NCBI GenBank assembly: GCA_019637435.1
Contig: JAHBVO010000001.1
Location: 1,116,001 to 1,180,000, forward strand
Origin: Candidatus Obscuribacterales bacterium
Lineage (GTDB): Bacteria; Cyanobacteriota; Vampirovibrionia; Obscuribacterales; Obscuribacteraceae
Direction: 5' to 3'
Length of the DNA: 64,000 bases
The position numbers were made by a program, and so were the translations under genes. The notes beneath the pieces were generated by a model that was not told the origin of the DNA, ran no database searches, and worked only from the letters and a program-made list of their open reading frames with translations. Every line of letters starts with the position of its first letter. The first letter of the stretch is position 1. This document shows, in pieces, positions 34,721-43,624 of this stretch.

Positions 34721-36085
34721 CTACCGCTGAAAGCCGATCTGATCTGGTCTTCGCTGAAAGTCTTTCCAGGACGCGATAACATTTTTCGGAGCTTTGTAAT
34801 TGGTGTCATAGACCACGATCACATTCGTCAGGGCACGACTTGCGGGAACGATAATTTGATTGTTATGCGCGATTGAGCGCGATGCTCCTCCGTCGAGATT
34901 CATCGCTTCACTGCATCCCATCGCTTTCATGACCTCAGCTTCTTTTTGAAGAGATAGTCCTCGCAAAAAAGTGACGATGTAGACTTTGTCTTTGCTTGCC
35001 GGATATCCCATCGCGCATCTTGCGCCGACGCCTAGAACATGCGGATCCGCAAACCCTTCGTCGGTCGCTCTCAACTCGACTTCGCCATTCCTCAACAGTC
35101 TCGGACCACACGTGATCGAAAACCAATGTTGACTCCAATCAGGCTGGCGTCCCTCTGTGCGAGCCGTAACCATCTCCGGTTCGTTGTTTCGTTTTAAACC
35201 GAATGTGGTTCCATAATTTTCCCACGGACTGTACTTGAGGTAACGACCTCTCGCCACCATGTTTCCCATCACTCGCTTTTGATTGTCCTTACTGAAAAAG
35301 GTTCCGTTCTGGACAACCGCTCCACGACTACGTTTGACAAAAGAAGAGAACGACTCGTCTCCATGTGTACTCGATGCGCTATTAGCTTCAGCTGCGTTGT
35401 TTGCAATTTCGATCGACAAAAAAGTTTCCGGATCCTTTAAATCCACCGTCGCTTGATAAAATGGCACTCCCTTCAGCGTGGCTTTGACAAACTTTAGCGG
35501 TTTGCCTTTGCGAGGCGGTAACTCTGCCGGGACGAACACCGGTGGTTCGAGCCGCGGGTTTGTCGGAGGAAGCGCGCTTATAAGAAGCGGTGAATTAGGT
35601 GATTTGTCGATCAAGTCCGGTTCTTCGACTGGTGACGAGAGGGCTGTCTCGTGGGGAAGTGTTGGAACCGCTTTGTTTTCCGGGTTTTCGCTCGGACTCT
35701 CTGTGCTAGATTCGTCGGGCGTTTTATTGTCTTGCGCGCTTACTCTGGTTCCCTGCGGAGTGGCTGAATCTGTTTCCTCCTTTTGTGATTCTTCGTTGCC
35801 TTCGCCGATGTTGTATTCGATCTCCGGGTGCGTGTCTGCTGGCCCGCTAATCATCGCAATTTTCTCTTGCGGCTGACCGTGTTGTGCAAGCCAGTTTCTC
35901 GTCGCGATCTCTCTAATGCGTGCGAGTTCGTTGAAATCTATTTTGACCCGATGTTCTTTGAGCATGGGAAAAACAGCCACTCGTCTATCTGGAAACGCCA
36001 GACAGAAAACGACGGCAACTAGTGCCAACATCAACATTGGACACACTATGCAGAGTTTGATCGTTTCGAGACGGTCCGTGTTCAT
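34721..36085 (-). CDS. Phosphodiester glycosidase (NAGPA)-domain protein, membrane-anchored
   Basis: About 454 residues from ATG 36085; this start puts a signal-anchor (KLCIVCPMLMLALVAVVFC) at the N-terminus, while the longer frame from 36229 adds 48 residues without an SD. A Pro/Ser/Glu-rich linker precedes the C-terminal NAGPA/DUF2233 domain: GAVVQNGTFFSKDNQ, FSITCGPRLLRNG, and the hallmark MNLDGGASRSIAHNNQ. The family includes the lysosomal uncovering enzyme and bacterial cell-wall or exopolysaccharide proteins. It likely acts on an extracytoplasmic glycoconjugate. Confidence 0.8.
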   Translation of the reverse strand: MNTDRLETIKLCIVCPMLMLALVAVVFCLAFPDRRVAVFPMLKEHRVKIDFNELARIREIATRNWLAQHGQPQEKIAMISGPADTHPEIEYNIGEGNEESQKEETDSATPQGTRVSAQDNKTPDESSTESPSENPENKAVPTLPHETALSSPVEEPDLIDKSPNSPLLISALPPTNPRLEPPVFVPAELPPRKGKPLKFVKATLKGVPFYQATVDLKDPETFLSIEIANNAAEANSASSTHGDESFSSFVKRSRGAVVQNGTFFSKDNQKRVMGNMVARGRYLKYSPWENYGTTFGLKRNNEPEMVTARTEGRQPDWSQHWFSITCGPRLLRNGEVELRATDEGFADPHVLGVGARCAMGYPASKDKVYIVTFLRGLSLQKEAEVMKAMGCSEAMNLDGGASRSIAHNNQIIVPASRALTNVIVVYDTNYKAPKNVIASWKDFQRRPDQIGFQR

Positions 36086-36410
36086 TCCGTTATTGTGCCC
36101 AAGATGGAACCTTTCGGCACTGGCGAAAACCCTGAAATAGCCAATCTCAATCAATTCATAATCATCCGGGTCCCCATGAATGAAAAAATCGACCCGGTTT
36201 GCAACGAAGCTGCCCGGATTTTCATTCATCGGCTGAGATCGCCATTGCAGAACCGGATTTTAATTCACCGGTGGAACTGGCTCTCAGGGCCGGATTTTTC
36301 ATTGGCGGAGCTAAATTTTCTGGAGTCAGTGTCGGCGGTCGTGTGCGGCGTTTGGAATGCTGTCGCGAAGTCCGATTGTGTAGGGAAGTTGAATATCCGG
36401 GTTGATCCGG

Positions 36411-36438
36411 TTGAAACTTGCTACGCTAGGGGTACGAT
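36411..36438 (+). promoter_or_regulatory. Possible promoter of the envelope-protein pair
   Basis: TTGAAA (36411-36416) and TACGAT (36433-36438), 16 bp apart, lie about 35 bp upstream of the ATG at 36474. Only a moderate match to sigma-70 boxes. Confidence 0.3.
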
Positions 36439-36473
36439 AGTATTCGTACGTTTTTGTAGGACGCTCCAAACAG

Positions 36474-37166
36474 ATGACTGACAAACCGAAACGCCTTAAC
36501 ATCCTGGGTGCGCTTGGTGATTTCACTATTCTTGTCCTTTTGATCGCGGGGGCAGGATTTGGTGGCTATTACATTGGCTTAAACCAACGACTCGCGCCCG
36601 TTCAATATGTTTGGCCTGGGACACCAGGGGCGGTGCCTATAGATCAAATTCTCGGGCCTCAAGCTGCGACAGCGACAGTTGGTGGAGGCGATAGCAAGGC
36701 TTCGGCGGCAACACCAGGCGCTACTCCAGCCCCATCAACCGCGACTCCTGCTGTTGCTGCGAAACCTGCGACGGCCGCGGCGACTGCCGCACAAAATGCG
36801 AAACGTAAAACAAAGTTTTGGCTCTGCTCTACTGGTGCCGATGATTATGTCGGCTATTCTATAACTGCCAAAATCAATGGAGTCGCGGTGGACAACTTCT
36901 TCTCCGCAGGCAAGACGATTGATATCTCCAAGCACGTCAAAAAAGGCTCGAACAAGCTTGAACTCGAGTGTAAGAATCTCGGTGACGATTACAACAATCA
37001 CAAAGATGACCAAAACGCCAGCAAAGCAGTTTTGACCGTCCAATTAGTGTCGGGTCCTTCAGTGCGTGACGACTACCCGCAATCGGCTGTTTTGTTTACG
37101 GTTAAGCGAAACGCCTCTGAAACTCAAGATTTCAACGAAGAAAAGACTTTCGAATCTAAGGAGTAG
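36474..37166 (+). CDS. Membrane-anchored protein with a beta-sandwich-like C-terminal domain
   Basis: 230 residues: a short cytoplasmic N-terminus, one transmembrane segment (about 14-36, FTILVLLIAGAGFGGYYIG), an Ala/Pro/Thr-rich linker (60-108) and a ~110-residue domain starting KFWLCSTGADDYVGYSITA. That domain has alternating beta strands and resembles carbohydrate-binding or DUF-type sandwich folds (VDNFFSAGKTIDISKHVKKG), but I cannot name it. It is followed at a distance of 3 bp by another anchored low-complexity protein, so the two form an operon. Confidence 0.6.
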   Translation: MTDKPKRLNILGALGDFTILVLLIAGAGFGGYYIGLNQRLAPVQYVWPGTPGAVPIDQILGPQAATATVGGGDSKASAATPGATPAPSTATPAVAAKPATAAATAAQNAKRKTKFWLCSTGADDYVGYSITAKINGVAVDNFFSAGKTIDISKHVKKGSNKLELECKNLGDDYNNHKDDQNASKAVLTVQLVSGPSVRDDYPQSAVLFTVKRNASETQDFNEEKTFESKE

Positions 37167-37169
37167 AAG

Positions 37170-37736
37170 GTGAAAGCCAAGTTTTTCTTCATTACAGTTT
37201 TCGCTGCGGTCGACGCGTATTTTGCCGGATTCGCTCTTGGATTCAACAGTCGCCATGCTTTAATTGGCGATCCGAAGATTCCAGCGCCGGTAGTCGAGGT
37301 CAAAAAGTCTGAGACCGAAGCTCCGGTTACGGGGGCTTCGAGCAAGGCTGGATCACAGAACCCGAAAGCAGGAGGCGCAAAGTCTGCTGCAGAACTGCCG
37401 GGTGCGAAACCTACCAGTTCGAAAACTACTGGTGGCAAGAATGGTGGTGCTAAGTCTGCTAGCCCGGCTGGTTCCAAATCCGGTAGTAAATCTGGTGCCG
37501 CAGGCTCGGCTGGTGCCAAATCCGGTAGTAAGTCTGGTGCCGCCAACTCTTCTGGTTCCAAATCCGGTAGTAAATCTGGTGCCGCCAACTCCTCTAGTTC
37601 CAAATCCGGTACTAATGCTGGTGGCACGAAACCTGCTGGTTCCAAATCCGGTGTTAAATCTGGTGGCACGAAGCCTGTTGCCGGTAAAGATAGCAGCGCA
37701 AAAACAGGTGCTGATTCAACTGGTGGGCACAAATAA
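37170..37736 (+). CDS. Anchored low-complexity Gly/Ser/Lys-repeat protein
   Basis: 188 residues from GTG 37170, six bases after AAGGAG. One hydrophobic anchor (residues 5-24) is followed by a disordered Gly/Ser/Lys/Ala tail. Residues ~101-170 consist of five 14-residue repeats (GSKSGSKSGAANSS type) encoded by 42-bp tandem repeats at about 37470-37679. The tail is cationic and could bind anionic wall polymers or DNA. Repeat number is likely variable between strains. It lies 3 bp after the preceding gene and is probably co-translated. Confidence 0.6.
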   Translation: MKAKFFFITVFAAVDAYFAGFALGFNSRHALIGDPKIPAPVVEVKKSETEAPVTGASSKAGSQNPKAGGAKSAAELPGAKPTSSKTTGGKNGGAKSASPAGSKSGSKSGAAGSAGAKSGSKSGAANSSGSKSGSKSGAANSSSSKSGTNAGGTKPAGSKSGVKSGGTKPVAGKDSSAKTGADSTGGHK

Positions 37737-37807
37737 TCGACACCGCTCAGTGACGACACTGGCAAAAGCCCTCGCAACTTATCTAGAGAGCACCGGAAAT
37801 TCTGCGT

Positions 37808-38113
37808 TTAGGCTTTGACTGCTGCAAAGATCGGTGCAACTTTGCACTCGGTAACTTCGATCTTCTGCCACACTTTTCCTACAACGTAGGGTTCGTGCGC
37901 AAACCATTCATCGACTTGCTTGCGATCAGCGAACTCGCAGACCATCATAGAACCGCTCATTGCTCCAGAATCATCGAGAATTGCCGCGGCGTATAGCAAT
38001 TTGCCTTCGCCTTTCATCTTCTCGGCTAATGCCAAGTGCTCGGGTCTCGCAGCGGCGCGGCGCTCTGGCGCTTGCTCGTCTTTGCCATCGTAACCCAAAA
38101 CTAGAAACTGCAT
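37808..38113 (-). CDS. YCII-related domain protein
   Basis: 101 residues, the full length of this small ferredoxin-like family. It has the family pattern: strand MQFLVLGYDGKDE, helix RPEHLALAEKMKGEGKLLYAA, strand GSMMVCEF, then DRKQVDEWFAHEPYVVGKVW with the conserved Asp and His. YCII proteins are small cytosolic dimers proposed to be enzymes or enzyme partners (related to the muconolactone isomerase fold); the reaction is unknown. Stands alone. Confidence 0.82.
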   Translation of the reverse strand: MQFLVLGYDGKDEQAPERRAAARPEHLALAEKMKGEGKLLYAAAILDDSGAMSGSMMVCEFADRKQVDEWFAHEPYVVGKVWQKIEVTECKVAPIFAAVKA

Positions 38114-38281
38114 ATGTCATCTCCAGGACTGTGTTGTCGAGAATGCTCCACCACATTCAGAGTTCTGATAGCAAAGGCTGTGCCTGAATTTATTGGTGGC
38201 TGTCTCATGCACTCAAACCGCATATTATCTCACTGACGGTGACATTTCGTCTAGCAACATTCTCGTCAAGCTGTGGCCAGT

Positions 38282-39439
38282 TCAGTTCAAGATCCAGAGA
38301 TAAGTTGGGGCAACCCCTTGCTTTGATGGTTTTGAAAATCGAACCTTAGTTTTTGTCTCGACAGCTTGTTGCAAAAGCTTGATTGCTTTTTCAGAGTCCA
38401 GTGCCATCAGTTCGAGGGAATCTTTTGTATCTTTTATCAGGAATGGTTGCAGGTAGTTCCGATTGGGCTGATCGTAAACATCGCTGTTAATCTGCAGCCG
38501 CTTGATGCGCTTCTCTTCCAGTTGAACATCTTTGATTACTCCGACCCTGCACTTAGCTTCGTCGGCCAGAGTGAAGGACAGATCTTCGTATTCTCTTAGC
38601 TCTGGCACCGGTGGCGGTATCACTTTTATATTACCCTTATTCGTATACCGAACCATCATCGGGACTGACTTAGCTCTGTACTTCAAGACTCTTTCCCACC
38701 GGCAATTATTTGCCCGGTAAACTGGAATGCGCCAATAGCTGTGAGAGCGTCCCCTGATCTCAGCATTATCCAGTTGCTGACAGATGAGCACGGCGCGTTT
38801 GTCGGTTCCGAACGAGACAAGGTCGTCGATCACTGTCGTTTTGGATTTCTCTCCCCAGTTGGGATCGGGACACGAAAAATATCCCGATGTTTCCGTGGGA
38901 AAGGGTCTCCCTGACTTATCGAACATAATGGTGGTCAGTACCGCATTCGGTGCAATTCCGCAACCACCAGTGGCTTGCAAAATTACAATGTCCAGTTCAC
39001 CGTTTTGGTCCAGATCGGCTGTGAAGAATGCACTGCCTAACCCATAATATGTTTTTGCAAGCGTCCACTTTTTGCCACTCGAGTCTCTGCCGGTGAATAC
39101 AAGATCGTCGCTGTTATCAGGCAAACTCATTTCCGCTTTTGCGAGTTTGACGACTTTGCCATCCCTCAAGCCTGCGTCACTGACTGTCTTTAGCGAAACC
39201 TTTTGCTTCTTGTCCTGGGTTGAAACAGGGATGTATTCTTCAATGTAAGCCTTCGCTGGCTGAGTCGATTGAAGCGCGCAAAGAACAGTCAGGGTTAGAC
39301 CGATTGAAAGCAAAGCCATTTTAGAGCAAGCTTGTTGAGCGCGAGAAGTTTCGATGCAAGACGTTACGATGCAAGACGTGTCGATGCGAGGCATTTCATT
39401 GCGAGCCGTTTCAAATCTATTTTTAGAATCGTATAGCAT
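38282..39439 (-). CDS. Secreted protein of unknown function with an FG-GAP-like segment
   Basis: Up to 385 residues. The export signal (SIGLTLTVLCALQSTQPAKA) starts only at about residue 44, because the first 40 codons include a 15-bp tandem repeat (39348-39407) that encodes TSCIVTSCIETSRA. The true start may be the ATG at 39319. One segment, FFTADLDQNGELDIVILQATGGCG, resembles a calcium-binding FG-GAP/VCBS repeat. The remainder is unrecognised, mixed alpha/beta. Extracytoplasmic; function unknown. Confidence 0.55.
   Translation of the reverse strand: MLYDSKNRFETARNEMPRIDTSCIVTSCIETSRAQQACSKMALLSIGLTLTVLCALQSTQPAKAYIEEYIPVSTQDKKQKVSLKTVSDAGLRDGKVVKLAKAEMSLPDNSDDLVFTGRDSSGKKWTLAKTYYGLGSAFFTADLDQNGELDIVILQATGGCGIAPNAVLTTIMFDKSGRPFPTETSGYFSCPDPNWGEKSKTTVIDDLVSFGTDKRAVLICQQLDNAEIRGRSHSYWRIPVYRANNCRWERVLKYRAKSVPMMVRYTNKGNIKVIPPPVPELREYEDLSFTLADEAKCRVGVIKDVQLEEKRIKRLQINSDVYDQPNRNYLQPFLIKDTKDSLELMALDSEKAIKLLQQAVETKTKVRFSKPSKQGVAPTYLWILN
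39348..39407. repeat. 15-bp tandem repeat, four units
   Basis: Four imperfect 15-bp units (GTTTCGATGCAAGAC type) at 39348, 39363, 39378 and 39393. They lie in the 5' end of the longest reading frame of the secreted protein gene and keep frame (five codons per unit). Confidence 0.7.
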
Positions 39440-39499
39440 TCCTATTCGACATGCAATGTGTCGGTTTTAGGGAGATGGCGAACGTTTTAAGGTGAATGC

Positions 39500-40165
39500 C
39501 TACCGTTCCGCGAAGCAAACAATCGACGATGCCTTTCTGCGACTGTTTAACTGCTTAAGTTGACCTATATAGTCTTGCGGATATTTGAAACTGGTATCTG
39601 GCAGTCGCAAACCGACGCTCGCTGCAATGGAGTTGGCGTAGGCAACGCAATCACTTGAACCAACTTTGAAGTTGTCTGAATTCCACAGTCCGCTTATTTG
39701 TTTCGACTTCAAAAAGGTTTTTCTATCAACGATAACAACAACGGCGTCGAGATTTCGCAGATTGCCGTCGCTGGCGTTTTGCACCAGCAGACCGGGAACG
39801 CTGTGAAACAGCGACGGAATTTGGTCGGTGAATTTTGCAGGAACGAACCCGCGTGAATCGCAGTCGCTAAATTTTAACGGAAGTGATTCGCCCCATACAA
39901 CGTAGCCATGACCTGGAAAACCATGAATATTACTTGCAAGACTCGCGCATATAGCGACGTAATAAGGACGTTCGTGTATCGATGAGCGAATATCCACAAG
40001 CGCGGGTGGGCTGTGAGGTAGGCGATAAACGACCGCCCAACAGAGAAGATAGGCAATCAATAGTCCTTTCAGTGTGAGGAGAACCGAAAATGCTCTTGCG
40101 AGCGGCGGCATGCCGAGTCGCTTTGAGACGAGCGTGTTCTGTGGTTGTCCTTGAAGTTTTGCCAT
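39500..40165 (-). CDS. Membrane-anchored protein with a permuted NlpC/P60-like domain
   Basis: About 221 residues from ATG 40165. Longer upstream frames read through a tetranucleotide repeat and give an implausible Asn/Pro/Gln-rich leader. One transmembrane segment (about 24-46) is followed by a domain with FPGHGYVVWG near residue 85 and GSSDCVAYANSIAASVG near residue 170. His before Cys in the chain is the order seen in circularly permuted NlpC/P60 (LRAT-like, DUF4105-type) papain-fold enzymes. A role in cell-wall peptide or lipid amide cleavage is therefore possible. The assignment rests on these two motifs. Confidence 0.5.
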   Translation of the reverse strand: MAKLQGQPQNTLVSKRLGMPPLARAFSVLLTLKGLLIAYLLCWAVVYRLPHSPPALVDIRSSIHERPYYVAICASLASNIHGFPGHGYVVWGESLPLKFSDCDSRGFVPAKFTDQIPSLFHSVPGLLVQNASDGNLRNLDAVVVIVDRKTFLKSKQISGLWNSDNFKVGSSDCVAYANSIAASVGLRLPDTSFKYPQDYIGQLKQLNSRRKASSIVCFAER

Positions 40166-40250
40166 ATAAACCGACTGGACCTGGGTTTTGACATCAACAT
40201 AACAGCCATTAAACGAATAAATCCGGGGCGCCAATCGGTTTATCAACTGT

Positions 40251-40314
40251 TGGCTGGTTGGTTGGTTGGTTGGTTGGTTGGCTGGCTGGTTGCTTGCTTG
40301 GTTAGTTGGCTGGT
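40251..40314. repeat. Imperfect tetranucleotide (GGTT)n tract
   Basis: About 64 bp of TGGT/GGCT/TGCT tetranucleotides, with five or more perfect GGTT units in the first half. It lies in the 5' region of the minus-strand permuted NlpC-like gene. Such tracts are prone to slippage and could vary expression or the reading frame. Confidence 0.8.
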
Positions 40315-40581
40315 CTCGAAATCGGCGACAACGCATTCACTGCCGCCTGGCAATTGTTTGAACGGTTTAACCTTGCCGTTGAGCTGCTAGCGAGGTTAAT
40401 TCGGTGCAATTTCCGAATAACCTCCGAAGCTTGCGAACGGTCTGTTGGAGAATCTTTTGCCGTTCAGCTCCGCTTATTTCACTATCTAGCACCTTGTAAA
40501 AAACAATCGGATCTCGACTCTATCCACTGTATATAAATCGGTCCTCTCGACAAATCCTTTGCCGTTCGATAGTCTGACCTC

Positions 40582-42480
40582 ATGGATTTAGTCACACCTA
40601 CTTTGCCTGCTGCGGCACTGGGCGCGGAACTTGCGGGTTCGCTCGCCAAGCACTGGGGCATTCACTCGCTGCGTCCGCTGCAGCAGCCGGCCATACAGGC
40701 GGTGTTGGAAGGGCGCGACTCGCTTGTTGTCCTCCCGACCGGCGGTGGTAAATCGCTTTGCTATCAAGCACCAGCAGTGGTGCGCGACGGCGTGACTGTC
40801 GTGGTATCACCTTTGATATCGCTGATGAAGGATCAGGTCGATGGACTTCGCGAGTCTGGAGTGGATGCGATTCGGCTCGACAGTTCGCTATCCGCTGACG
40901 AGCGTTTTAAGGTTGAGAAACAGTTGCGTGAAGGTAAGGTATCGCTGCTGTTCGTGTCACCAGAACGCTTGATGATGTACGATTTTATGGCGTTGCTTCA
41001 AGAGATTGGCGTCAACTCGATTGCCATCGACGAGGCGCACTGCATAAGCCAATGGGGTCATGATTTCCGCCCGGAATATCGGCAGTTGAAGCGCCTTCGA
41101 GAGCTTTTCCCTCGTGCGTCTCTTCATGCCTACACAGCCACCGCTACCGAGCGAGTTCGCAAAGATATTCTCGAGCAGTTAGGTTTGGTAAACCCAGAAA
41201 TTTTGGTCGGAAACTTTGACCGCCCGAATCTGACTTACCGAATTTTGCCTCGACGGGGAGACCTTCTGTCCCAGGTTCTCGATGTACTTGCGCGTCATAA
41301 GGGCGAAGGCGGTGTAATTTATTGCATCAGCCGCAACGATGTGAACACGCTCTCCGCGCAACTTAACAAGGCTGGTGTCAAAGCCATGGCTTACCATGCC
41401 GGCTTAACGCCTCAAGAGCGCACGAAGACGCAGGATGCCTTCCTTGAGGAATCCTGCGATGTCGTCGTCGCGACGGTCGCGTTTGGTATGGGAATCGACA
41501 GAAGCAACGTGCGATTTGTTTTACACACGGGAATGCCAAAATCGCTTGAGGCTTATCAGCAAGAAACTGGTCGCGCTGGTCGGGACGGTCTCGAAGCGGA
41601 GTGCGTGCTGTTGAGTTCCGGTCAAGACTTTTTCACCTGGAAAGGTTTGATGGAACGTGCCGCTCGGGAGAACCAGTCAGAGCAAGCGCACCTCGACAGC
41701 TCCATCGAACACCTCAATGAAATGTGGCGGTACTGCAGAAGTTCCGTTTGCCGCCATCGGTCACTGGTGAATTACTTCGGTCAAGAATACGATAAACCAT
41801 CTTGCGGCGCGTGCGACCACTGTCTCGGCGAGACTGTCATGGTCGATGATGCAGACATTATCGCGCAGAAGATAATCTCGTGTGTCGCGCGTGTGAAAGG
41901 GGCATATGGAATCGGCTACTACGTCTCTGTTTTGCGCGGTGAGAAGATCGCGAAAATCAAGGAGAGAGGGCACGAGTCGATAAGCACTTTCGGATTGCTC
42001 AAAGAGCATGACGCGCAAAACATCCGCGATTGGGTTTATCAACTAATCGGTCACGGTGTGTTGCGTCACGTTGAGATTGAGAGCGGTTTTGGAAAACCGA
42101 TTTCAGTTGTTCAATTGAACAAACAGTCGATGGAAGTCTTGCGCGGCGAGAAGAAATTGCGATTGCTGGCGCCGGTGAAGCCAAAGAAAGGAGCAAGGGG
42201 TGGCGCGTCTTCTGGTGCTTCTCGCAAGGATGACGATGGATGGGATGGAGTCGATCGCGAGTTGTTCGAGGAGCTACGTTCGCTTCGTAAGTCGATCGCG
42301 GATGAAATTGGTATGCCACCATATATAGTGTTTCATGACGCAACGCTGCGCGAGTTCGCGCGCAGTCGACCCGCGACGCTCGAGCAGATGCGTGGGATAT
42401 CCGGAGTTGGTGACGCAAAGCTCCGCAACTTTGGTGAAAAGTTCCGCGAATGCATCGCGGCTTACGGCGAAGCCACTTAG
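40582..42480 (+). CDS. recQ: ATP-dependent DNA helicase RecQ
   Basis: 632 residues. Walker A TGGGKS (about 53-58) with the preceding LRPLQQPAI Q-motif, Walker B DEAH, the RecQ-specific loop CISQWGHDFRPEY, and motif VI QETGRAGRDG. The RQC zinc site is intact (Cys in CRSSVCRH, CGACDHC). An HRDC domain closes the protein (DRELFEELRSLRKSIADE; ISGVGDAKL). It unwinds DNA 3'-5' in recombination and repair of stalled forks. It stands alone with 244 bp upstream; the ATG has no strong SD. Confidence 0.96.
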   Translation: MDLVTPTLPAAALGAELAGSLAKHWGIHSLRPLQQPAIQAVLEGRDSLVVLPTGGGKSLCYQAPAVVRDGVTVVVSPLISLMKDQVDGLRESGVDAIRLDSSLSADERFKVEKQLREGKVSLLFVSPERLMMYDFMALLQEIGVNSIAIDEAHCISQWGHDFRPEYRQLKRLRELFPRASLHAYTATATERVRKDILEQLGLVNPEILVGNFDRPNLTYRILPRRGDLLSQVLDVLARHKGEGGVIYCISRNDVNTLSAQLNKAGVKAMAYHAGLTPQERTKTQDAFLEESCDVVVATVAFGMGIDRSNVRFVLHTGMPKSLEAYQQETGRAGRDGLEAECVLLSSGQDFFTWKGLMERAARENQSEQAHLDSSIEHLNEMWRYCRSSVCRHRSLVNYFGQEYDKPSCGACDHCLGETVMVDDADIIAQKIISCVARVKGAYGIGYYVSVLRGEKIAKIKERGHESISTFGLLKEHDAQNIRDWVYQLIGHGVLRHVEIESGFGKPISVVQLNKQSMEVLRGEKKLRLLAPVKPKKGARGGASSGASRKDDDGWDGVDRELFEELRSLRKSIADEIGMPPYIVFHDATLREFARSRPATLEQMRGISGVGDAKLRNFGEKFRECIAAYGEAT

Positions 42481-42551
42481 GCACCTGCAAAATTTCTGGA
42501 ACAAATGGCAACCCCAGGCTGTCACCGAAGCAGCTATAGAAGGATATTGTC

Positions 42552-43586
42552 ATGTCAAAAGCGAATGTGGCCGGCACTGCGGCCAGGGTTGCACTTGGAT
42601 TGTTGGCGCTTGGCGCCGTCAAAGTAATCTCGAAAATAAACGAATTTAGTTTCAAAGACAAAGTAGTTATTATCAGTGGCGGCTCGCGCGGATTGGGACT
42701 GATCATGGCGCGTCGCCTCGGCAGTGAGGGGGCGAAACTGGTTCTTCTTGCTCGTGATGAAACCGAGTTGAATCGCGCGATTCAGGAGCTTACTGATGAC
42801 GGTGTGAATGCTGTTTCGAGGGTCTGTGATATAACCGACGAGCAGCAGGTCAAAGACGCAGTTGCGTTCGCTCGTGATTATTTCGGAACGATTGACGTTC
42901 TCATTAACAATGCTGGTGTCATCCAGGTCGGTCCGATGGATTCGATGACTAAAGAGGATTACGAAGTCGCTCTTAACACGCATTTGTGGGGTGTAATCTA
43001 TTTGACCAATGCCGTTTTGCCGATAATGCGCGAGAACAAGTCCGGTCGTATTGTGAACATCGCCTCAATCGGTGCAAATATTTCTGTTCCTCATCTGTTG
43101 CCCTACTGCGTAAGCAAATTCGCATTACGCGGCTTTTCTGAAGGGATTTCGAGCGAGTTACGCAAGGAAAACATTTTTGTCACGACAGTTTGTCCCGGTT
43201 TGATGCGCACTGGCAGTCACATCAATGCTCTGTTCAAGGGGCAAAACAAGAAAGAGTATGCATTATTCTCAATCAGCAATGCACTGCCGATTCTCAGTAT
43301 AGACGGAGACTGTGCTGGCAAGCAGATTGTCGAGGCTTGTAGAAGAGGCGATGCTGAACTGATCATTACCCTTCAGGCGCAAGCGCTCAGCAAGCTCAAT
43401 GGTATTTTTCCAGAGTTGACGACCAACATAATGCAAGGTGTTTGCAATTTTCTCCCGACAAATGAAACAGCCGAGGGCGACGCTGGTGATACTAACGTGC
43501 CGGGATGGCAGAGCCAAAGCAAGGTCAGTCCTTCCGTGCTTACGGAGCCTGCTGATTCAGTTTCAGCCAAAAACAATGAGATTTAG
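42552..43586 (+). CDS. Short-chain dehydrogenase/reductase
   Basis: 344 residues, longer than the classical 250 because of an N-terminal hydrophobic helix (about 6-24) and a C-terminal tail. Rossmann signature GGSRGLG (39-45), NNAGV, catalytic Ser in IVNIASIGANIS and the Y-x-x-x-K pair in PYCVSKFAL. NAD(P)H-dependent oxidoreductase, probably membrane-associated; substrate unknown. It follows recQ by 71 bp on the same strand. Confidence 0.88.
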   Translation: MSKANVAGTAARVALGLLALGAVKVISKINEFSFKDKVVIISGGSRGLGLIMARRLGSEGAKLVLLARDETELNRAIQELTDDGVNAVSRVCDITDEQQVKDAVAFARDYFGTIDVLINNAGVIQVGPMDSMTKEDYEVALNTHLWGVIYLTNAVLPIMRENKSGRIVNIASIGANISVPHLLPYCVSKFALRGFSEGISSELRKENIFVTTVCPGLMRTGSHINALFKGQNKKEYALFSISNALPILSIDGDCAGKQIVEACRRGDAELIITLQAQALSKLNGIFPELTTNIMQGVCNFLPTNETAEGDAGDTNVPGWQSQSKVSPSVLTEPADSVSAKNNEI

Positions 43587-43624
43587 GACTTAAAGCAGAT
43601 TGCCGGTAGTCGACTTGTTTGCGC

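Noticed and set aside
40251..40314. GGTT tract and other tandem repeats as a CRISPR array
   Set aside because: Units are 4-42 bp and contiguous with no unique spacers, and no cas genes are present.
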